From Micromonospora lutea (GTDB lineage Bacteria; Actinomycetota; Actinomycetes; Mycobacteriales; Micromonosporaceae), in contig NZ_BOPB01000014.1 of NCBI RefSeq assembly GCF_016863535.1, positions 62,001 to 126,000 on the forward strand: DNA of 64,000 nt, written 5' to 3'. Below, piece after piece: positions 8,325 through 17,216 of this stretch (positions within the stretch are counted from its first letter, which is position 1; each line of letters starts with the position of its first letter). Under the pieces are notes generated by a model, which saw nothing but the letters and a program-made list of their open reading frames with translations, did not search any database and was not told where the DNA came from. Position numbers and translations under genes: made by a program.

Positions 8325-11129
8325 CTAACCTTTGACCGCGCCGGTTGGCGCACCGACCGTCGCTGCCGGGAAGCGAGGTACCCGCTCGTCGGGTCCACCG
8401 ACCCGGGCCAGCGCCGCACTCAGTTCCGCGCGGCGGGAGATGCCCAGCTTCCGGTAGACCCGGGACAGATTGGTCTCCACGGTCTTCGGGCTGACGAACA
8501 ACTCGTCGGCGATGGCCCGACTGGTCCGCCCCTGCGCGGCGAGCCGGGCGACCCGCTCCTCGGTGGCGGTGAGATCCGACGACGCGGGCGGCCGTCCGCC
8601 GAGCCGGGCGGCCTCGGCCCGTGCCCGAGCGGCGAAGACCGTCGCGCCCAGGGCGTCGAACTCGACCGCAGCGGCGGTCAACGCTTCCCTGGCCGGGCGC
8701 TTACGGCGGGACCGGCGGTGCACCACACCCTCGATCAGCAGGCATCTGGCCCGTTCCAGCGGGAGGACCTCCGGCGGCACGGCGGCACGCGCGGCCGCGA
8801 GGTCGCCCAGGGCGGCGGACGGGTCGACGCCACCGGCGCTGTCCAGCAGGACGCGGCTGCGTGCCAGGCCCAGCAGCGTCCACGGACGGGCGAACCGCCG
8901 GTTGCGCTCCGTCAGCCGAGCCAGGGCGGTGCGCGCCGTCGCCAGGTCACCGGCGCCCACGCAGCCCTCAATCCAGTCGGGTTCGAAGCGCTGTGCCAGC
9001 GGCTCGACCAGGCCCACCCGGTCGACAAGCGCGGCGAGCCGGCCGTACCCGGCCGCGGCGTCGGCCATGCGACCGGCACAGAGCGCCACGAACGCTCCCA
9101 GTTGCAGGTGGATACGCCGACACCAGTCGTCGTCGAGCCGCTCACCGAGCCGCAGCCCCGTCTCGGCCACCCGCTGTGCCACATCGAGCCGGCCCCGCAG
9201 CGCGTCGAGCAGCCCAGCCAACCAGATCTCCGCGGTCGCCTCGGTACCCAGCAACTCGCCGAGTTCCCGGGCCGCCGCGATGTGCTGCTCGGCGACCGTC
9301 CACCGCCCCGCGAGCAGTTCGGTCTCGCCGAGGTGCTTGAGTAGCTCGTACTGCGAGGGCTCGTCTGACCGACTGGCTGCCAGGTCCAGCAGCCTGCCCA
9401 GCCGTCGCCGGGCCCGGGCCGGATCGTCGATCGACTTCCACCAGATCGCCGGGATCGTGCCGGCGAGCCACGACGGCTCCGCACCCTCCATCTCCAGCGC
9501 CCGGTCGAGCAACTCGACGCGGGGCGGTTCGCCGGCGCGTACCTCGTTGTAGAACAGGTGCAGCAGCGCCGCGGCGAGCAGCGCGCGGTCCCCACCGGCA
9601 CCGGTGAGCAGGGCGATGGCTGCCTCAGCGTGCGCCCGCGCCGGGTCCGGCAGGTCGACGAAGAGCGCCAGGTGCGCGTGGATCCGGCCGGCCAGAGGGG
9701 AATCCGGTCGGGTTGCCGCCAACGCCCGGCCGGCCGCCTCGACGGCGGTGCCGCCCGACTCGTCGGCGCTCCACGCGACCACGGCGCGCAGCAGCAACGC
9801 CTCGGCGCGTACCTCGCCGTCGAACCCGGCGGCCACCGCCTCGGCGGCGACTCGTGCCCCGGGATGGTCCCCGCAACCGAACCGGCAGCGGGCCGCCGCC
9901 AGCATCCGCTGACCACGGCCGGCCTCATCATCGGACGGCGTGAGCCGCGCCGCCGACTCGTACAGGTTCGCGGCGGCCTCCGGCGCGCCCCGCGCGTGCT
10001 GTCGGGCGGCGGCCGCGGCGAGCGCATCGGCCACCACGGGATCCGCCGTGGTGGTGCACAGCGCCAGGTGCCGAACCCGTTCGTCCGGATCGGCGACCAC
10101 CTCAGCCAGCCGACGATGCAGGCCGCGCCGGACGCCGGGTGGGATGCCGGCGCGGACCGCGGCCGCGTAGACCGGATGGGTGAACTCCACGCGCGCCGCC
10201 CCGACCAGGAGCAGGCCGGCCTCCTCGGCGGCGTCGAACGCGGCGGGGGAAATCCCCGCTGCGGTCAGGTCACGCAGCAGAGGTACGCCGAGCAGGGCCG
10301 CCAGCCGCACGGCGTCGCGGCAGCGGGCCGGCAACGCGGCGAGCACCTCGCCGAGGAGCTGGTGCATGGACGAGGCGACCGGCAGGTCCTGCGCCGGTTC
10401 CGGTGGCTGCGGTAGACGCTGTACCGCGCGAGCCACCTCGATGGCGACCAACGGGTTACCGGCGGCCTCGCGGGCGATCCGGGCCAGCAGAGATCGACTC
10501 AAACTGGTACCTACCCGTTCCCGCAGCAGGTGGTGCAGGGCACCCACTCCCAGCGGAGCCAACGGCAGCCGGGTCAGCTGGCCGGGACCGGCGTCGAGTC
10601 CGAGCGGCGCGACCCGCGGCGTCGACGTGTTGTCGGTGCGGCAGCTGACCAGGGTGGACAGCTCGGGCCCGACCCGGCGTAGGGCGAACCGCAGCGCCCG
10701 TTCGCTCGGTCGGTCCAGCCACGGCGAGTCGTCCACGGCGACGAGCACCGGCCGGCCGGCGGTGAGCGCCGCCTCCAGCAGCGAGCGGGTGGCGGCACCG
10801 ACCACCCGCTCGTCGACGGTCTCGTCGCTGTCCCGGGTGAGCAGCACCACCTCGGCGGCGACGCGCTGCGGGCGCGGCAGGTCCACCACCAGGCCCGCCA
10901 GTGGGCGGAGCAGGTCGGCGAGGGCGGCGAAGGGCAGCTCGGTCTCGCACTCGGCCGGCGCGCAGGTCAGCACCGACCAGCCGGCCCGCGTCGCCTCGGC
11001 GACCAGTTCCCGGAGCAACGTCGTCTTGCCGATGCCGGCGGGGCCCTCCAACAGCACCGAACCCGGCTCGCGCAGTGCGCGCCAGCCCTGGTCGAACACC
11101 CCGTCCCGGCCGACGAGCGTACGCCGCAT
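8325..11129 (-). CDS. Large LuxR-family ATP-binding transcriptional regulator (LAL/MalT-like)
   Basis: A 934-residue regulator. The N-terminal AAA/STAND module has Walker A in GPAGIGKTT (residues 29-37) and Walker B in VLVAVDD (128-134). The middle is a long alpha-helical, TPR-like region of about 450 residues. The C-terminal GerE/LuxR helix-turn-helix begins at LTATEERVARLAAQGRTSR and contains the typical SPKTVETNLSRVYRKL recognition helix. Such proteins bind ATP and an inducer and then activate transcription, often of sugar-use or secondary-metabolite genes. No biosynthetic cluster is visible beside it, so its targets are unknown. It lies 84 bases downstream of the AraC-type gene on the same strand and could be co-transcribed with it. 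Confidence 0.88.
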   Translation of the reverse strand: MRRTLVGRDGVFDQGWRALREPGSVLLEGPAGIGKTTLLRELVAEATRAGWSVLTCAPAECETELPFAALADLLRPLAGLVVDLPRPQRVAAEVVLLTRDSDETVDERVVGAATRSLLEAALTAGRPVLVAVDDSPWLDRPSERALRFALRRVGPELSTLVSCRTDNTSTPRVAPLGLDAGPGQLTRLPLAPLGVGALHHLLRERVGTSLSRSLLARIAREAAGNPLVAIEVARAVQRLPQPPEPAQDLPVASSMHQLLGEVLAALPARCRDAVRLAALLGVPLLRDLTAAGISPAAFDAAEEAGLLLVGAARVEFTHPVYAAAVRAGIPPGVRRGLHRRLAEVVADPDERVRHLALCTTTADPVVADALAAAAARQHARGAPEAAANLYESAARLTPSDDEAGRGQRMLAAARCRFGCGDHPGARVAAEAVAAGFDGEVRAEALLLRAVVAWSADESGGTAVEAAGRALAATRPDSPLAGRIHAHLALFVDLPDPARAHAEAAIALLTGAGGDRALLAAALLHLFYNEVRAGEPPRVELLDRALEMEGAEPSWLAGTIPAIWWKSIDDPARARRRLGRLLDLAASRSDEPSQYELLKHLGETELLAGRWTVAEQHIAAARELGELLGTEATAEIWLAGLLDALRGRLDVAQRVAETGLRLGERLDDDWCRRIHLQLGAFVALCAGRMADAAAGYGRLAALVDRVGLVEPLAQRFEPDWIEGCVGAGDLATARTALARLTERNRRFARPWTLLGLARSRVLLDSAGGVDPSAALGDLAAARAAVPPEVLPLERARCLLIEGVVHRRSRRKRPAREALTAAAVEFDALGATVFAARARAEAARLGGRPPASSDLTATEERVARLAAQGRTSRAIADELFVSPKTVETNLSRVYRKLGISRRAELSAALARVGGPDERVPRFPAATVGAPTGAVKG

Positions 11130-11213
11130 GGGGCAATTCTGGCACCGGTGACGGGGCGTCGGACATCCTGCGGACGGCGGACCAGTTCCACCGGCGGTCG
11201 GTCAGGACGGTCC

Positions 11214-12182
11214 TCAGGCGTGCAGGGTGCGACTGGGCGGAAATCCGTAGGTGGCGTGGTAGCGCGCGGTGAACCGACTGTGGCTGAGGAACCCCCACCG
11301 TGAGGCGATCGCCGAGACGGTTTCCCGGCGTGGGTCGGCCTGCATCAGGTCGCGGTGGGCCCGGTCGAGCCGGACCCGGCGCAGGTGGGCCATCGGGGTG
11401 GTGTCGAGGTGGCGGCGGAACGCCAGTTGCAGGGTCCGCAGCGAGACCTGGGCTGCGGCGGCGATGTCGGCGGCACCGATGTCGCGATCGGCGTACTCCT
11501 CGATGAACGCCGTCGCCCGACGCAGCGTCGCGGTGGTCATGGCGCGCCGGTCGGTGACGGAAGGCCAGTTGGCGGTGGTGTTGGGGAAGACCGCCAGCGC
11601 CGAGGCGGCCAGCATCCGGGCGGCGCTGGCGATGACCAGCGGCTCGCGGTACGCGTACGGGTTGCTGAGCACGACATGGTTGAGGTAGCTGGTGGTGTGT
11701 CGCCACAATCGGGCCAGCGCCGGTGAGACGGGAGCCATGCCGGTGAACTGGATGCCCTTCACCGGGTCGGCGGCGGCACCGCCGGTCACTCGGTCCAGGA
11801 TGGACAGGTTGAGCAGACATGTGGTGACCTTGCCCGGCAGCCAGCGCAGCGAGCAGGGCACGCCGGGAAGGGCGACGAGGAAGATCTCACCGGGCCCGTA
11901 TCGGCCGTCCCCCTCGGCGCAGAAGCGGCTGACATGTCCGTCGACGACCTCGCAGATCACCAGGGCACTCGGCGGTCCGACATCGATATCGAGACGGGTG
12001 GACTGGTCCAACGTCTCCAACCAGAACGAGCCCGCGTCCACCCGGTGGTGTCGGAACCGGTAGCGGTTGTCGGCGGCCTCGCGGACGGTGAACCCGGTGC
12101 GGTAGGCGTCGGCCAGGAAGTCGTGGATCGTCTCCGGGTCGCAGCTGTCGAACCGGTGGGTGGTCGGAACCTTCGTCTTCAA
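11214..12182 (-). CDS. AraC-family transcriptional regulator
   Basis: The C-terminal ~100 residues form two helix-turn-helix motifs. The first includes IGAADIAAAAQVSLRTLQLAF and is shown here only by its limits AADIAA and RTLQLAF. The second contains SAIASRWGFLSHSRFTARY, ending FPPSRTL. The N-terminal ~200 residues match the AraC_binding_2-type sensor domain (THRFDSCDPETIHDFLADAY). The start is uncertain. The TTG at 12182 is chosen because GGAG lies five bases upstream and because related proteins begin just before the FDxxDPE segment. In-frame GTG 12302, ATG 12335 and an upstream ATG at 12458 would add low-complexity residues. The ligand and targets are unknown. Confidence 0.85.
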   Translation of the reverse strand: MKTKVPTTHRFDSCDPETIHDFLADAYRTGFTVREAADNRYRFRHHRVDAGSFWLETLDQSTRLDIDVGPPSALVICEVVDGHVSRFCAEGDGRYGPGEIFLVALPGVPCSLRWLPGKVTTCLLNLSILDRVTGGAAADPVKGIQFTGMAPVSPALARLWRHTTSYLNHVVLSNPYAYREPLVIASAARMLAASALAVFPNTTANWPSVTDRRAMTTATLRRATAFIEEYADRDIGAADIAAAAQVSLRTLQLAFRRHLDTTPMAHLRRVRLDRAHRDLMQADPRRETVSAIASRWGFLSHSRFTARYHATYGFPPSRTLHA

Positions 12183-12511
12183 TACGTCTCCATCGACCTG
12201 GACGGAGGGCGCTTCGTTACGCCGGGCGAGGCCCGACGGGACGTTGTGGATCCGGAGAGCGGTAGGACATGCGAAGCCAGGATTCCCATTGATGGTATCC
12301 ACAAAGGAAGGACTCCCATGAATTTTTCGTGGCATATCCGTCGCGTCGGCGGGATCTCGCTCGTTGCCGAAGTCAGGGGAGCTTCGTTTTCGGGCTAATC
12401 GGCACGCTCCGCCGTGCGCGCGCCGGGCTAGCCGACGACCGTCCGTAGCCATGATCATGCGAAGGGTGTCGAACGAGGGGTAGCTGATCGACTAACGGAT
12501 GAAGGGGTGAA
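12183..12511. other. Divergent intergenic region, no clear gene
   Basis: This stretch of about 330 bases separates the AraC-type gene from the Cys-motif protein gene, which diverge. It is noticeably richer in A/T than the flanks (for example around 12290-12335). In-frame extension of the AraC gene crosses part of it but looks non-coding in composition. A purine-rich GAAGGGG at 12501-12507 serves the next gene. I see no confident promoter boxes or repeats. Confidence 0.5.
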
Positions 12512-13171
12512 TTGTTGGACACGAAGGATCCGACTGACATCGTCCGACTGGCGACGGCTGAGGCACTCCGGCGGATCGCCGGGGAGAGAATGCTGAACGG
12601 CATCGTGGGATCCCGCATGTCCGCCCTGGGCGGCGGTCTGCGGGACGTGCTCCGCTGCGCCCTGGTGGCGCAGCGGGTGGCGGCACCGACGCGACTGATC
12701 GCGCTCTGTCGCGACCTGGCCCTCGGGCCCGACGCCTTCGACCTGCTGGGTCACCATCTGCTGGGTGCGCTGGTGGGCTATCGCCCGGGGCCGGACGCCC
12801 TGGTCCGGGTGGGCGGCGCGCTCGGTCTGGCACGCCGGGAGCTGTTCACCCAACCGCATCCGACGCCGGGCGGCTCACACCGGGCCTCCGCCCGGGTCGG
12901 CAGCCGCAACAGCGCCGCCGTTCGTTACCGCTCCACCAAGCCACCGGAGCATCTGCCCTCGCCGCCAAACTGGACGTGCACCGGCTGCGGGCAGGAATGG
13001 CCGTGCGCGATCAAACAGAGTCAACTGCTCGCGGAGTTCGGCGGGGCCCGCGCCGCGCTCGCGGTCTACCTGGGCTCCTGTCTGCTTGCCGCGACCCGGG
13101 ACCTACCTGGCCTGCCGCTGGCCCGGGCACGTAACCGCTTCCTCGGCTGGCTGCCACGCCGGCCGTTCTGA
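12512..13171 (+). CDS. Hypothetical protein with C-terminal CxxCxxxWPC motif domain
   Basis: A 219-residue protein of unknown function. Residues 1-125 are mostly helical and show no recognised motif. Residues 125-150 look disordered. The last 70 residues start WTCTGCGQEWPC, a small Cys cluster that could bind zinc, and continue as an amphipathic helical domain ending RFLGWLPRRPF. This C-terminal domain resembles one found in Micromonosporaceae proteins of about 70-90 residues that are often labelled only as hypothetical; here it is fused to a longer N-terminal part. The start is TTG (12512, or the next codon 12515) after GAAGGGG. The gene diverges from the AraC-type regulator, which may control it. 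Confidence 0.7.
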   Translation: MLDTKDPTDIVRLATAEALRRIAGERMLNGIVGSRMSALGGGLRDVLRCALVAQRVAAPTRLIALCRDLALGPDAFDLLGHHLLGALVGYRPGPDALVRVGGALGLARRELFTQPHPTPGGSHRASARVGSRNSAAVRYRSTKPPEHLPSPPNWTCTGCGQEWPCAIKQSQLLAEFGGARAALAVYLGSCLLAATRDLPGLPLARARNRFLGWLPRRPF

Positions 13172-13176
13172 GCAGA

Positions 13177-13210
13177 CCCGCCCGCCGCCGGCCGTCGGCC
13201 GGCGGGCGGG
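13177..13210 (+). terminator. GC-rich hairpin terminator
   Basis: CCCGCCCGCC and GGCCGGCGGGCGGG can pair into a long GC stem with a three-base bulge just after the stop of the Cys-motif gene. There is no U tract, as is usual for actinobacterial terminators. Confidence 0.6.
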
Positions 13211-13333
13211 CTCAGGTCACGCCTGATGCCGACGTGGTCGGGTCTGCCGGGGCACTGTCGTGCCCGGCTTCCTCGGCCGCCCGGCCTGGGCAGCGGCGAG
13301 CCTGGTGGAACAGGATCCAACGCAGACGGCTGA

Positions 13334-15049
13334 TCAGTTCGCCGCGGGCTCCGGCGCACGGTCGGCGTCGTTCGGGGTTGGTGCCGTCGTGTCAGCCTCG
13401 TCGGGCTGCTGGTTCGCCGCCTGGCCGGCGAACCAGTCGATGCCGCCCGGCCCACCGGCTGCCACCGCCGCCGCCGCGCGAGCCACCGGGTCCATCATGG
13501 GACGTGCGCCGTGCTCCGGGGCGCCATCAGTCTCGCCCGAGCCCGGCTGGCCTGGCCGCCCGGTCTGGCGGTCCCGGCCCGCCGGATCGGCGGCGTCCGT
13601 ACGCTCCGTCTCCGACCCGGCTCGGTCAGCGTCCCCCTCCCCGCTGGTGGCCGCCTCCTCGGTCTGACCGCCCGCCGTCGAGGTCACCTCGCCACCGCCC
13701 ACCAGGGCCGGGTCGCCACCGGCCCGGGTGATCCCGGCACGGGCGGCCACCATCGGGTACTCGGCGGTCTCGCTGCCACCGGCCGCCGCGGCCATCACCG
13801 CCGCGGCCGCCAGATCCGCGACCCGCTTGGCCTCGCGCTGCACCCGTGCCCGGGTCTCCTTGGCGTGCCGCTCGGCGGCCTCGGCCGCCCGGCGCGCCTC
13901 GTCGAGTCGCTGGCGCTCCGCCACGAGTTCGCGGCTGGTCTCCTCCAGCAGCTGCCGTAGCCGGGTCAGCTCGGCCTCGGTGGCGTCCTTTGCGCCGCGG
14001 GCCTCGTCCAGCTGCTGCTCGGCGTCGTCCAACTGTTCGTGCAGCTGAGCCAGTGCCTGACGCTGCTCCCCGACCTCCAACTGGACGGCGTGCAGCTGTT
14101 CGTCGGCTGCCGCGGCCTGCTCGTCGCTGAGCTTGCGGACCTCGGCCGCCTGCTCGTCGGCGCGCTTGCGGATCTCCGCGGAGTACTGCTGGGCGTCGGC
14201 GATCATCGAGCTGACCCGCTGCTCAGCGGCGGCCCGCTGCGCGGCCAGCTCACGCTCGACGGCGGCGCGCTGCTCGGCCAGGTCCTCCTCGGCCGCGGCC
14301 CGCCGTTCGGCCATCTCCTCCTCGACCGTGGCTCGCCACTGCGCCAGCTCCTGCTGGCTCTTCGACCGGGCCGCCTGGATTTCCTGGTGAATCTGGGTAC
14401 GCGCCGAACTGGTCAACGCCTCTGCCGCCGAGCGGGCCTGTTCGACCTGCTGACGGCACTGCTCGCTGACCCGCTGCGCCTCCTGCTGGGCACGCTCGTG
14501 CGCGGCCTCCCCATCGGCGCGCAGCTTGTCGGCCCGCTCGCGGGCCTCGGCCAGCTCCGCGTCAGCAGCCGCCCGCAGTTCCTCGTACGTCTTCTCGTGT
14601 TCGGCCCGCCGGCCGGCCAACTCCTCCTCGAGGTCGGCCAGCGCCTTGACAGTGCGATCCCGCGCGTTGGCGAGCGTCTTCTCCGCCTCCGCCTGGAGCT
14701 TCGTGGCCCGCTGAGTGTGGGTTTCGATGATCGAGGCGGCCTGCTTCTCGGCCAGGTCCAGGATCTGGCCGACCATCGGGCCCACGTCCTGGAAGGTGGC
14801 CTTGTCCACTTGCGCCGGTCGTTGCCGCAGCTCGGCGACCTCACCCTGGAGCGCCTGGAGCTTTCCGGTCAGTTCCCGCGCGTGTGCCGCGGCCCGGTCC
14901 CGTTCCGCTGATATCGCGGCGAGCCGACCATCGACCTGTTCGACGTAACGCTCGACCTGCCGTTTGTCGAATCCACGCAGGGCGACCTCGAAGTTCGGCC
15001 GCGAGGCCAGGTCGTCGCGGACTGCGAACGGCTCCTCGCCGATGGACAT
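13334..15049 (-). CDS. DivIVA-domain long coiled-coil protein
   Basis: A 571-residue cytoplasmic protein. Residues 17-60 match the DivIVA N-terminal membrane-targeting domain (FEVALRGFDKRQVERYVEQV). From about residue 40 to 420 the sequence is almost unbroken heptad coiled coil, extremely rich in Ala, Glu, Arg and Gln. The remaining 150 residues are acidic, Gly/Pro-rich and probably disordered. The build recalls Scy/FilP/DivIVA-type polarity and growth-scaffold proteins of mycelial actinomycetes, but a specific orthologue cannot be fixed. ATG 15049 has GGAGGG upstream; extending further would add unrelated low-complexity residues. It diverges from the iron-uptake operon with about 310 bases between. 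Confidence 0.85.
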   Translation of the reverse strand: MSIGEEPFAVRDDLASRPNFEVALRGFDKRQVERYVEQVDGRLAAISAERDRAAAHARELTGKLQALQGEVAELRQRPAQVDKATFQDVGPMVGQILDLAEKQAASIIETHTQRATKLQAEAEKTLANARDRTVKALADLEEELAGRRAEHEKTYEELRAAADAELAEARERADKLRADGEAAHERAQQEAQRVSEQCRQQVEQARSAAEALTSSARTQIHQEIQAARSKSQQELAQWRATVEEEMAERRAAAEEDLAEQRAAVERELAAQRAAAEQRVSSMIADAQQYSAEIRKRADEQAAEVRKLSDEQAAAADEQLHAVQLEVGEQRQALAQLHEQLDDAEQQLDEARGAKDATEAELTRLRQLLEETSRELVAERQRLDEARRAAEAAERHAKETRARVQREAKRVADLAAAAVMAAAAGGSETAEYPMVAARAGITRAGGDPALVGGGEVTSTAGGQTEEAATSGEGDADRAGSETERTDAADPAGRDRQTGRPGQPGSGETDGAPEHGARPMMDPVARAAAAVAAGGPGGIDWFAGQAANQQPDEADTTAPTPNDADRAPEPAAN

Positions 15050-15325
15050 GCCGCACCCTCCGTCGGATCGGTGAACGCCACGCCGGCCGGCCGGCGGCGG
15101 ATGACGCGCAACGTTACCGCTGCTCCGGCTGCTCTGTCCTCCCACCCCGGTACGGTTTTCGGCCCGCCTGGCGGGTGGCTCCGCATCGACGTCCCGCCGA
15201 TCGGGTGTGGGCTCCTCGGGGTGGTGCGCGGGTGGAATCGGCCAGCCGGCGGTGCGAGGGATAGACCCTGGTCACAAGGGAGTGGTGTGCGACGGCACGG
15301 TGGAAAAGTGAGACCGCCCCGCGTC

Positions 15326-15359
15326 TTGACAGGTACTTAGGTTAGGTTAACCTAACCGC
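15326..15359 (+). promoter_or_regulatory. Iron box (IdeR/DtxR-type) over the promoter of the siderophore-uptake operon
   Basis: Bases 15337-15355 read TTAGGTTAGGTTAACCTAA, an 18/19 match to the IdeR/DtxR consensus. The perfect palindrome of 18 bases is at 15340-15357. TTGACA (15326-15331) and TAACCT (15348-15353) form a promoter with a 16-base spacer, so the iron box covers the -10. Transcription would start at about 15360, which is the A of the ATG. Fe2+-loaded repressor should shut the operon in iron-replete cells. Confidence 0.9.
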
Positions 15360-16193
15360 ATGTCGAGCGTACCGACGTTGAACGACGCCGAGCAGAGCCT
15401 ACGCGGTGTTGACCTGTGCCTGGGCTACCACGGCACGACTGTGGTGCACGACGCCGCGATCACCCTGCGCCCCGGTGCGGTGACCGCTCTCGTCGGCCCC
15501 AACGGCAGTGGCAAGTCCACCCTGCTGCGGGCGTTGGCCCGACTGCACCCGCTCGACAACGGCAGTGTCCTCTTCGCTGACGGTATCGCCGCCGCGGGTC
15601 TGCCCGCCAAGGAGTACGCCCGCCGGGTCACGCTGCTCGCCCAGAGCCGGCCGATCCCGAACGGCGTCACCGTGCGTGACGTCGTCAGCTACGGCCGCCA
15701 CCCCTACCGGGGCCGGTGGCGCGCGGACGACCCGGACGGCCCGGCCGCCATCGCCCGCGCGATGGAGGTCACCGGCGTCAGCGCGATGGCCGGCCGACCG
15801 GTGGACGAACTCTCCGGAGGCGAACTACAGCGGGTCTGGCTGGCCACCTGCCTGGCCCAGGACACCCCGGTGCTGTTGCTCGACGAGCCCACCACCTTCC
15901 TCGACCTGCGGTACCAGATCGGGATCCTCGATCTGATGCGGGACCTCGCCGACGACCACGGCGTCGCGGTCGGCGTCGTGCTGCACGACCTCAACCAGGC
16001 CGCCGCGGTCGCCGACGAGGTGGTCCTGCTGCACTGCGGGCGGGTCCGCGCCACCGGCACCCCGGCCGAGGTCTTCACCGAGCACGACCTGACCGAGACC
16101 TACGGCATTCGGATCGAGGTCAGCACCGACCCGCTCAGCGGGCTGGTGACGACCCGTCCGGTGGGCCGACACCTGGCCCGAATCCCGGTCTGA
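15360..16193 (+). CDS. Iron-siderophore ABC transporter ATP-binding protein (FecE/FepC-like)
   Basis: A 277-residue cytoplasmic ATPase that powers ferric-siderophore import. It has Walker A GPNGSGKSTLL, the Q-loop segment LLAQSRPIPNGVTVRD, the signature LSGGELQRVWLA, Walker B VLLLDEPTTFLD and the switch His in VLHDLNQAA. These are typical of the FecE/FepC/FhuC subfamily. No Shine-Dalgarno sequence precedes the ATG. The predicted transcription start coincides with it, so the mRNA is probably leaderless. It is the first gene of the four-gene unit with the lipoprotein, permease and siderophore-interacting protein downstream. Confidence 0.93.
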   Translation: MSSVPTLNDAEQSLRGVDLCLGYHGTTVVHDAAITLRPGAVTALVGPNGSGKSTLLRALARLHPLDNGSVLFADGIAAAGLPAKEYARRVTLLAQSRPIPNGVTVRDVVSYGRHPYRGRWRADDPDGPAAIARAMEVTGVSAMAGRPVDELSGGELQRVWLATCLAQDTPVLLLDEPTTFLDLRYQIGILDLMRDLADDHGVAVGVVLHDLNQAAAVADEVVLLHCGRVRATGTPAEVFTEHDLTETYGIRIEVSTDPLSGLVTTRPVGRHLARIPV

Positions 16194-16232
16194 GCACAGA
16201 CCGGTCACGACACTCACCCGAGAAAGAACATC

Positions 16233-17216
16233 ATGTCCCGTACCCGTGTTACCGCCCTGGTGGCTGCCGCCACCGCGGTGCTGCTCGCCGCCTGTGGCAC
16301 CACCGAGAACACCACCGAGCCCGCCGCCTCCACTCCCGCTGCCAGCGGCCCGGTCACCGTCACCGACAGCCGGGGCAAGGAGATCAAGCTCGACGCGCCC
16401 GCGACCAAGGTGGTCGGCCTCGAATGGGGCGAGGTCGAGATGCTGGTCAGCCTCGGCGTCATGCCGGTCGGTGTCGCCGACCCCAAGGGGTACGCGACCT
16501 GGGTGAGCGCCGCCAAGCTCGACCCGGGCGTCAAGGACGTGGGCACGCGTGGTGAGCCGAGCGTCGACGCCATCGTGGCGCTGGAGCCCGACCTCGTGGT
16601 CATGGAGGACGACCGCGGCGCCAACGTGATCAGCCAGTTGGAGAAGTACGTCCCGGTCATCGTCACCAAGGGCAGCGACGCCTCGGACAATCTCGGCCGG
16701 ATGCGGACCGACCTGAACATGATCGCCGCCGCCGTGGGCAAGACCGCCGAGGCAGAGAAGCTGCTCGCGGACTTCGACGCCGCGATCGCCGACGGCAAGA
16801 AGAAGATCGCCGACGCCGGCGCCGCCGGCAAGCCGTTCGCCATCGCCGACGGTTGGAAGGAAGGCAGCACGGTCAGCATCCGGATGTTCGGCGAAGGCGC
16901 CCTGGTCTCCCAGATCGGCATCCAGCTCGGCCTCACCAACGCCTGGAAAGGCGAGACCGACCCGGCATGGGGCCTGGGCCAGACCGATGTCGAGGGCATG
17001 ACCGTCCTCTCCAGCCCGGACCTGCACTTCTTCTACAACGCCTCGGACGGGGTCGACGTCTTCGCCGACGGTCTGAACAGCAACGCCATCTGGAAGTCGC
17101 TGCCCTTCGTCAAGCAGGGCAACCTGCACCGGATGCCCGACGGGATCTGGACCTTCGGCGGGCCGCTCTCCGGCAAGCAGTACATCGACCAGTTCGTCAA
17201 CACCTACGCGGTGTGA
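16233..17216 (+). CDS. Iron-siderophore ABC transporter substrate-binding lipoprotein
   Basis: A 327-residue lipoprotein that binds a ferric siderophore outside the membrane. The signal peptide ends in the lipobox LLAACG (Cys at about residue 21), followed by a Thr/Ala-rich tether. The mature part has the FecB/FhuD-type two-lobed fold with the conserved VVGLEWGEVEMLVSLGV start, EPSVDAIVALEPDLVV, and LPFVKQGNLHRMP near the end. The long central helix joining the lobes lies around residues 155-185. AGAAAG a few bases before the ATG is the ribosome site. Its stop overlaps the start of the permease gene by four bases, so translation is coupled. Confidence 0.92.
   Translation: MSRTRVTALVAAATAVLLAACGTTENTTEPAASTPAASGPVTVTDSRGKEIKLDAPATKVVGLEWGEVEMLVSLGVMPVGVADPKGYATWVSAAKLDPGVKDVGTRGEPSVDAIVALEPDLVVMEDDRGANVISQLEKYVPVIVTKGSDASDNLGRMRTDLNMIAAAVGKTAEAEKLLADFDAAIADGKKKIADAGAAGKPFAIADGWKEGSTVSIRMFGEGALVSQIGIQLGLTNAWKGETDPAWGLGQTDVEGMTVLSSPDLHFFYNASDGVDVFADGLNSNAIWKSLPFVKQGNLHRMPDGIWTFGGPLSGKQYIDQFVNTYAV

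Noticed and set aside
7410-9344. A 644-codon frame on the plus strand over the lipoprotein pair and the LuxR-type gene
   Set aside because: It crosses three genes antisense and has Gly/Arg/Gln-rich shadow composition.
12183-12458. N-terminal extension of the AraC-type regulator to an ATG at 12458
   Set aside because: The added residues are not protein-like, and a good ribosome site with a conserved domain start lies at 12182.
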